Origin: Lepas anatifera
Taxonomy: Eukaryota > Arthropoda > Thecostraca > Lepadidae
Reading direction: 5' to 3'
Assembly (NCBI GenBank): GCA_034440635.1
Contig: JAOTON010000776.1
Coordinates: 1 to 64,000, forward strand
DNA: 64,000 bases
Part shown: positions 58,247 to 64,000 of the stretch, in pieces
Numbering within the stretch: the stretch's first letter is position 1
Layout: every line of letters begins with the position of its first letter
The notes under the pieces: generated by a model
Databases searched by the model: none
What the model was told of the DNA's origin: nothing
What the model saw: only the letters and a program-made list of their open reading frames with translations
Position numbers and translations under genes: made by a program

Positions 58247-58633
58247 CAATGGCGGATCTAGCCGGTCGGTTTGGGGGGCATACCAAAGTCGAAAAGCAAA
58301 AAAACATAACGCAGTAAAAATTGTGGCGTGATAATATGACTTGACGGTAGAATGTGGGCTATTCGAGGCGAAGAACAAAAAAACGTCACGGGGTAAAAAT
58401 ATGGACCCAAGATACTTTTTGTTCCTATCCAAGACCCAATATTTACACTGAATTTAGCTGGTTTGGTTTGAAGTTCAGAGTTGAAGTGCCAAAATCTTGC
58501 TTATAAACTAAAGAGGAGTCGGGGCATAAATCAGGTTGACCGCTTTGGGGGGGGGGCAAATCATAGTTTTACCCGAGCTTTTCCGTTTAGAGGGGAGGCA
58601 AATGCCTATTTTCCCCCCCTAGATCCGCCACTG
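58247..58633. mobile_element. hAT-like element
   Basis: 387 bp, CAATGGCGGATCTAG to CTAGATCCGCCACTG, flanks CAACAGGG and GAACAGGG (7 of 8). Closely related along its whole length to 43475-43850. Confidence 0.85.
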
Positions 58634-59905
58634 GAACAGGGTCAGAACCGAGACGATCCCGTTCCATTGGCTTCCAAAGCCGACCACAATCCTGTGATAG
58701 CTGCGAAAATGTGCATCGGCAGGGGCAAAGCCTTTTTATTGTTGTTAATGGTCCGGTGTCTGTAACTTGGGAGCATGTAATGCCAGGACCACACTATTTA
58801 CCAGCGCAATAAAACTGATTCAAAATTCTCCACCAATCACGCCTTAATGCTCTTGCTATCAGATTGCACTCCTGGCTTATGAGCAATAATAGCTCGTGAT
58901 AAGACAATCGAGTGCAGGATCAATCGCACTAAACGGAAAATGTCGTCAGTATTAAACACAGCGGGAAATGTCAAGTGGCCAGGCTCTTGATTTCCGTGAC
59001 ATTTGTAATCTTGGCTAACTTCTATCAAAATCAACTTGATTTGTGAGAAAACCGTCGAGTTAGTGATTCAATAAAGAGGCGTTTATTCTGAGACAAAATA
59101 TTTCATTCGGAAATGATGTGTGTTTAAAAAAAATTGGAAAGGATATAGTTATATATAACGCTGAGCCACGTTAACCTTCCGAAGGGAATCCTGACTACCT
59201 TTCACCTAGCCTCCGCCATCCCTTACGAATGAATAATGGAATTTTGTACCAGAAAACAAAACAAAAACAAACAAATGCGACCAGACATATTTTAACTCAT
59301 TAGGAGCAAAGCGGGGATTCTGATAAGACCGGCCACCTCGAAACAGTAACAAACTCCACTGTGGCTACTAAAAAAATAATTCAATTTCAGACAAAATGTG
59401 TGTTATTTCAGGCGCAGCGAACCTGTCAATTTTCGCATATAGGCACCAAATCGGAGTAGTTAGCGCCAGAGTTAATTGATGACACGGTCAGTCTTTGGAC
59501 GTCGTTCAACTGTTCTCGGTCACAGAAATGGGGCCCCAGGGTGGTTTTGAGGATACCGCTAGCCCTCCAAAGGTCAGCACACTGCCATCAAACTCTCTGA
59601 TTTAGGGATCCTCTCTGAAGTGGAACTTACCACCAATACGGTTTCCAGACGTGAAGCCTCCTCTGACCATCGTCGAACTAGGAAAACATCGGACACTCGA
59701 ATAAAAGCGATGCAGTTGCTGTTTTTCAGAGGGCTTTTGGTGCCTGAGTACATCATGCGTATGTACATACAGTCTGTTGCTTAAGTATCGCTCCTGTTCT
59801 CTTGTACTGAGCCCTCCAGTCTGCGTGGTTTGAGAGTCCCACGCGTAACCATAGTTTTAATCCTTATCACTAGCGTGCTCTAAAGCCTCCATGATAATAA
59901 TTAAG
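58634..59905. other. Unassigned
   Basis: Nothing recognised. Confidence 0.45.
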
Positions 59906-60195
59906 CAGAGACGGATCCAGGAGGACAAGGGGGCACTCCCCACCCCTCCGATCGATCCCCGGCGCCCCTGAAATAGTCACGGTGCCCCCTCCTCCCCTCT
60001 GAAAGATCGATGTCGTCCTCCTGAAATATCCCTTCCCACTCCCCTCGCCCAGGATGGGGGCATCGGCACCCCCACGATAGGATTAGGCGCCCACATGACA
60101 GGTTTTCCGCTCAAAAAGGTGGCACTTCTGGTCCGGATGGCGCCCCCGGTCATGTGCCCTCCCTACCGGATCATAAATGCTGGATCCGCCTATGT
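59906..60195. mobile_element. Possible hAT-like element
   Basis: CAGAGACGGATCCAGG at the left and GCTGGATCCGCCTATG at the right, C-rich interior like 46171-46477. No clear target duplication. Confidence 0.5.
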
Positions 60196-61805
60196 GGTTA
60201 GAGACGGGCTGCAGAAATCTCCTATCCAGGACTGTTCAACACCATATGATTGCAACGATACCTATGCAACGGGCTATACAGTTCTTGGCAAAAGTAATAC
60301 CCAATCTCCGTGCGATGACTTAAACTTTGACTTACGCTTAAACGGCTACACTGGCACCACATAAAAGCACTGTAACATCTCCTGCCGCGCATGTTGAATA
60401 AGAAGTAAGCAGCAACACCTTCAGATCGTGTTCACGAAACTCCACGAGTGGGGGGCGTATGGGATTAAGTAAATTTGAAGACTTCTTCACCAGAGAGAAA
60501 AGTAAGAACTCGATGGCTCATTTTTACGTTTTTACGAATCTCACATTTCATCTATGTGGAGAGTCCCTCAAATCTTCACTTGACTTCAGATAGTATGTTG
60601 CAGATTTGGCCGTTCAATAACCGTGCAACATAAATGTCGCCACCGGCGAAAAGTGAGTGGCCAGCTGATATTCAACTCGCTACTGACGAGATACTTTCCC
60701 CCAGAAACAAAACCTATCGAATTTGGGCTCATTGTTGCCTTGTGCACTAGCTGGTTACAAAACTCCCCAATTTGGCTGAAGTCGAGACATTACACGATGA
60801 AAAATTCGGGGGGGGCCTCCTTTTCCCGCGCGTTTGACAAAGTCTGGCATGTCGAGCCGCTGTCCATCATTAATTTTCTGAGAAATTCACCTATAGTCAA
60901 ATCAACCAATTGGAGACAGAAGACTCCAAAGGCCAGCCGTGCGGTCCCCAGAGACCAACTGAACACGTCTCAAGCCCTGTAAATTATACATTCCGACGCA
61001 CTCTCCAGGAAGCTGAGCCTATTTCAAATGTCTCATCTGGAGTCAGAGAAAGGTAAAATGTAAGGCATACAGCTCAGATGTGAGAAGCTTGAGTCAACAA
61101 GATAGAGAAACAAGTGTTCAGTTTTTTTTAAGAACAGTGAAGAGGTCTGAATAGATTACTCTTCCTCAACTTTCGCAACTAAGGCACCAAGACAATGCAA
61201 CATGACAGAAGGTATCTACAAACATGCATCCAAAATTATTCGCGTTTCGGGTGCGTGTTTTACTCTGGCAAAATTTTACACCTGTACCTCATCCACACGT
61301 TGTCATTCCAACATTACGCATACGTCGAGCCATCACTTATTCTCGAATGCCAATGGATTACGGTCAATTTAAAGAACACGTCCCAGGCTTGTTAACTTCA
61401 TGGTAAGCTTAGTTTATGTATTCTCAGGAATGGAGATCCCAAATGTAATCAGGATGTCGCTATTATAAATGCAGAGTAAAGCTGTCACATGGCAAATAGC
61501 CCGATCGGCTACCAGATAAGTACCGCTCCCGATTCGGTATTTATTCAGATAGGCCTTAACTTTTATCAGACCCACTGCAATAATTTTCCTAATCATATTG
61601 TTCTGTTATTTCATGGTATTGGTGGTGTCAAATCATTATTCTTTTTCGGTTTGCCCTGGCTTCCTCCGGAGGTAGGTATCCTTCACGCATCTTTTCTCTT
61701 TCCGCATTCATTACTCTTGTTCCGTTTTATACTTCTGGACATCAGTCTTTCTCTGCAATCCAGCCACCAATAGCATAGCTAGCCTGACGTAACTTTTTCC
61801 ATATG
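60196..61805. other. Unassigned
   Basis: Open frames up to 119 codons, none recognisable. Confidence 0.45.
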
Positions 61806-61809
61806 TTAA

Positions 61810-62636
61810 CACGCGCATTGACGAGAGGGGCGGGTACCCCCAGGTTTTTTTGAAGATGACAAGTACGAGTAGCCCCGCCGTACTTATCATACCTTTTTCC
61901 TGATCATTTTTGCAGCTTTTGTCAAAAATTTAAGTTTAGGTCATCTCAGGTTAGGTCACCAGTACAGGTCGTGACCTGACCTCAAATTTTTGTAAGATAG
62001 CATAAGTCAGAAGAGGGTGAACTTATCCGATTGAACCTCATTTCACATAATTGGCCCACCGAGATCTCTAAAATATGTGTCGGTATTTTTTATATCGATG
62101 ACCTAAAGTCAGGTACGAGCCATGACCTCTCCATTGGAAATACATGGGGAAATTGTTTGAACTGAATAGCTTAGTAATGAATGGTGATAGTGCGTTTATT
62201 TTAACTTCATTAACTCAACGTGTCTTTGTGGTGTTCAAATGATGCGCATTTTGACCTAAGCTGACCTTGACCTGACCTCAGGTGTGGTCAAATCCCATAT
62301 TTGACCTGATTTGACCTAGTACGGTTATATTACATATCATACAATTTAGCTTGATTCGGAGGATTCCAATGGTCTAAGTTTTTTTGCTCTATATTTACTT
62401 GTTCAGATGTAATGACCGAAAACCTTCATTTACATGTTATCCCTATGATGGCATGTCTTGACCTTTAGTGACCTTAGATGTGACCTGACAAAAATGGTTC
62501 AAATATGTTCCATAGAGAAGTGGATGGGCTACCTACCCAACACGGTTTACTGCTTTTGCTATCTAGCGTGGTTCGGTTACCCGCCCCCCTCTCGCCCGTC
62601 AAAGCGAAGGTGGTTCTGACCCCGGCAATGCGCTTG
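61810..62636. mobile_element. TTAA superfamily, family 1, copy 4
   Basis: 827 bp from TTAA at 61806 to a decayed TTAG at 62637. Same orientation as the 26829 copy; the palindromes are partly degraded. Confidence 0.82.
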
Positions 62637-62640
62637 TTAG

Positions 62641-63011
62641 TATTCACATACGTCTGCATTTCAGATTGAATAAATGTGGTTACACCAATAGCGGCGCCAA
62701 AAAATATACTTTAGTGTCTGGCATAACAACGAAGATATCGTCAGTGACTTAACTTTCGGAGACGGGAGCAAAATCAACATTTACCCTTCTTCAATGCGGG
62801 TCGTTACAGTACGATGCTATGGCAAAACTTTTTGCTTCCATCTAAACGCCATCCATCTATCTAAACATGTAGAAATACCTACCTGGGCTATCATGCACAG
62901 TAAAACATTTATTTTTAATGGAAAAGCATACATCTGCCTTCATGGTACATTGCTGTTGTGTGCAAGATATGCTCTACCGACACCGGAACGGCACAATATT
63001 TCAACTATAAA
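62641..63011. other. Spacer between two family-1 copies
   Basis: A 73-codon open frame at 62794-63015 has no similarity recognised. Confidence 0.4.
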
Positions 63012-63015
63012 TTAA

Positions 63016-63885
63016 CACGCGCATTGAAGCGGGTCTGAGCCACCTTTGCTTTGAGGGGAGGGGGTGGGTACCCGCCCCCGCTCTAAGATCTCAAGAACCA
63101 CGCTAGGTAGCGAAAACGGTAAACGGAGTTCGGTAGCTCATCCACTTCTCCAATCGAAAATATTTAAACCATTTTTGTCAGGTCAGATTTAAGGTCACTA
63201 GAGGTCAAAAGATGTCGTCATAGGGATAACATGTCAATGAAGGTTTTGGTCATTTCATCTGAACAGATACAGATGGATCAAAACAATTTAAAGCATTGGA
63301 ATCCTCGCAGCAAGCCAAATTGAATGATGTATAATATGACCTCGCTAGGTCAAATCAGATCAGGTCGATTGCTAGGTCAAATGTGGCACTTGAGCTGACC
63401 GGAGGTCAGGTCAAGCTCAAATTAGGTTAAAATGCATATCATTAAAACTGCAACGACAAGGCTAATCTAATGAAGCTGAAATAAACACTCTATCATCATT
63501 CGTTATCCAGTTATTTAGTTAAAACAACTTTTCCCATGTATTTCCGATGGAGAGGTCATGGCTCGTACCTGACCTTACGTCATCGGTATAAAAATACCCG
63601 GACACATTTTAGAGAACTCGGTAGGCCCATTATGAGGTATCAGTTTCAATCGGATACATTCTTCCTGTTCCGACTTATGCTATATTAAACTTTCTAAGGT
63701 CAGGTCACTTGACCTGTACTGGTGACCTGACCTGAGATGACCTAACCTTAAAATTTTTAGGAAAAAAGTTGTAAAAATAATTAGAGAAATGTATTCCAAG
63801 TACGGCGGCGGGAGACGCAGCCGTTTTTATTATATCTCCGAAGAACCCGAGGGAACCGGGTACCCGCCCCCGTCAATGTGCGTGT
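63016..63885. mobile_element. TTAA superfamily, family 1, copy 5
   Basis: 870 bp between TTAA at 63012 and 63886. Orientation as in the 4576 copy, so it is inverted relative to its neighbour at 61810. Confidence 0.86.
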
Positions 63886-64000
63886 TAATTACGCCCCACA
63901 ACTTACTCATTGTCTTGGCTGCGTTTCAGATCGTGTCGTGTGGACTCAAAAATTGAAGGGTAATCCATTTATTTGTGTGTTCAGTTAGTATTCTATCCAC

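Overview
This is eukaryotic DNA from an animal with a repeat-rich genome. It shows split exons with GT-AG introns of 0.1 to 10 kb, tRNA-derived SINEs, a Penelope-like retroelement, hAT-type and TTAA-targeting non-autonomous DNA elements, and long TA and GA runs. There are no bacterial-style operons. The predicted protein of the one clear gene reads most like the arthropod version of its family, from memory of that family. My guess is therefore an arthropod, perhaps a chelicerate; this is inference, not proof.

One gene is firmly supported. It is a Kv channel-interacting protein (KCNIP/KChIP), a neuronal-calcium-sensor-type EF-hand protein, on the minus strand. Seven exons run from a basic-rich start exon at about 39.09 kb down to the EF-hand 4 exon at 13.81 kb. 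Every exon-exon phase fits, and the joined coding part is exactly 600 nt (200 codons). The last, short C-terminal exon was not found. A phase-compatible alternative 5' exon lies at 50.9 kb, and a CpG-rich block at 39.1-39.36 kb is the likely promoter/5'UTR of the 39-kb start. Nearly everything else is intron, flank or mobile DNA.

Mobile DNA falls into five groups. (1) A TTAA-flanked, non-coding superfamily of about 0.7-1.2 kb elements is present in six families and fourteen full or broken copies. Each family carries its own subterminal GC-rich palindrome, and the interiors share motifs and are packed with AGGTCA/TGACCT hexamers. (2) A 437-449 bp TTAA MITE has 17-bp inverted termini. (3) Short hAT-like elements begin CAGTGGCGGATC and have 8-bp target duplications. 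(4) A Penelope-like element at 42.3-45.1 kb is folded into an inverted repeat and broken by other insertions. (5) There are two tRNA-derived SINEs.

The most unusual signals are two. First, the TTAA superfamily has an 'address palindrome plus AGGTCA array' design. Second, two separate tandem repeats inside the KCNIP gene have units that contain the 3' splice site and first bases of the neighbouring exon (exon 5 at 14.77 kb and exon 2 at 31.22 kb), giving strings of look-alike acceptors upstream of the real ones.
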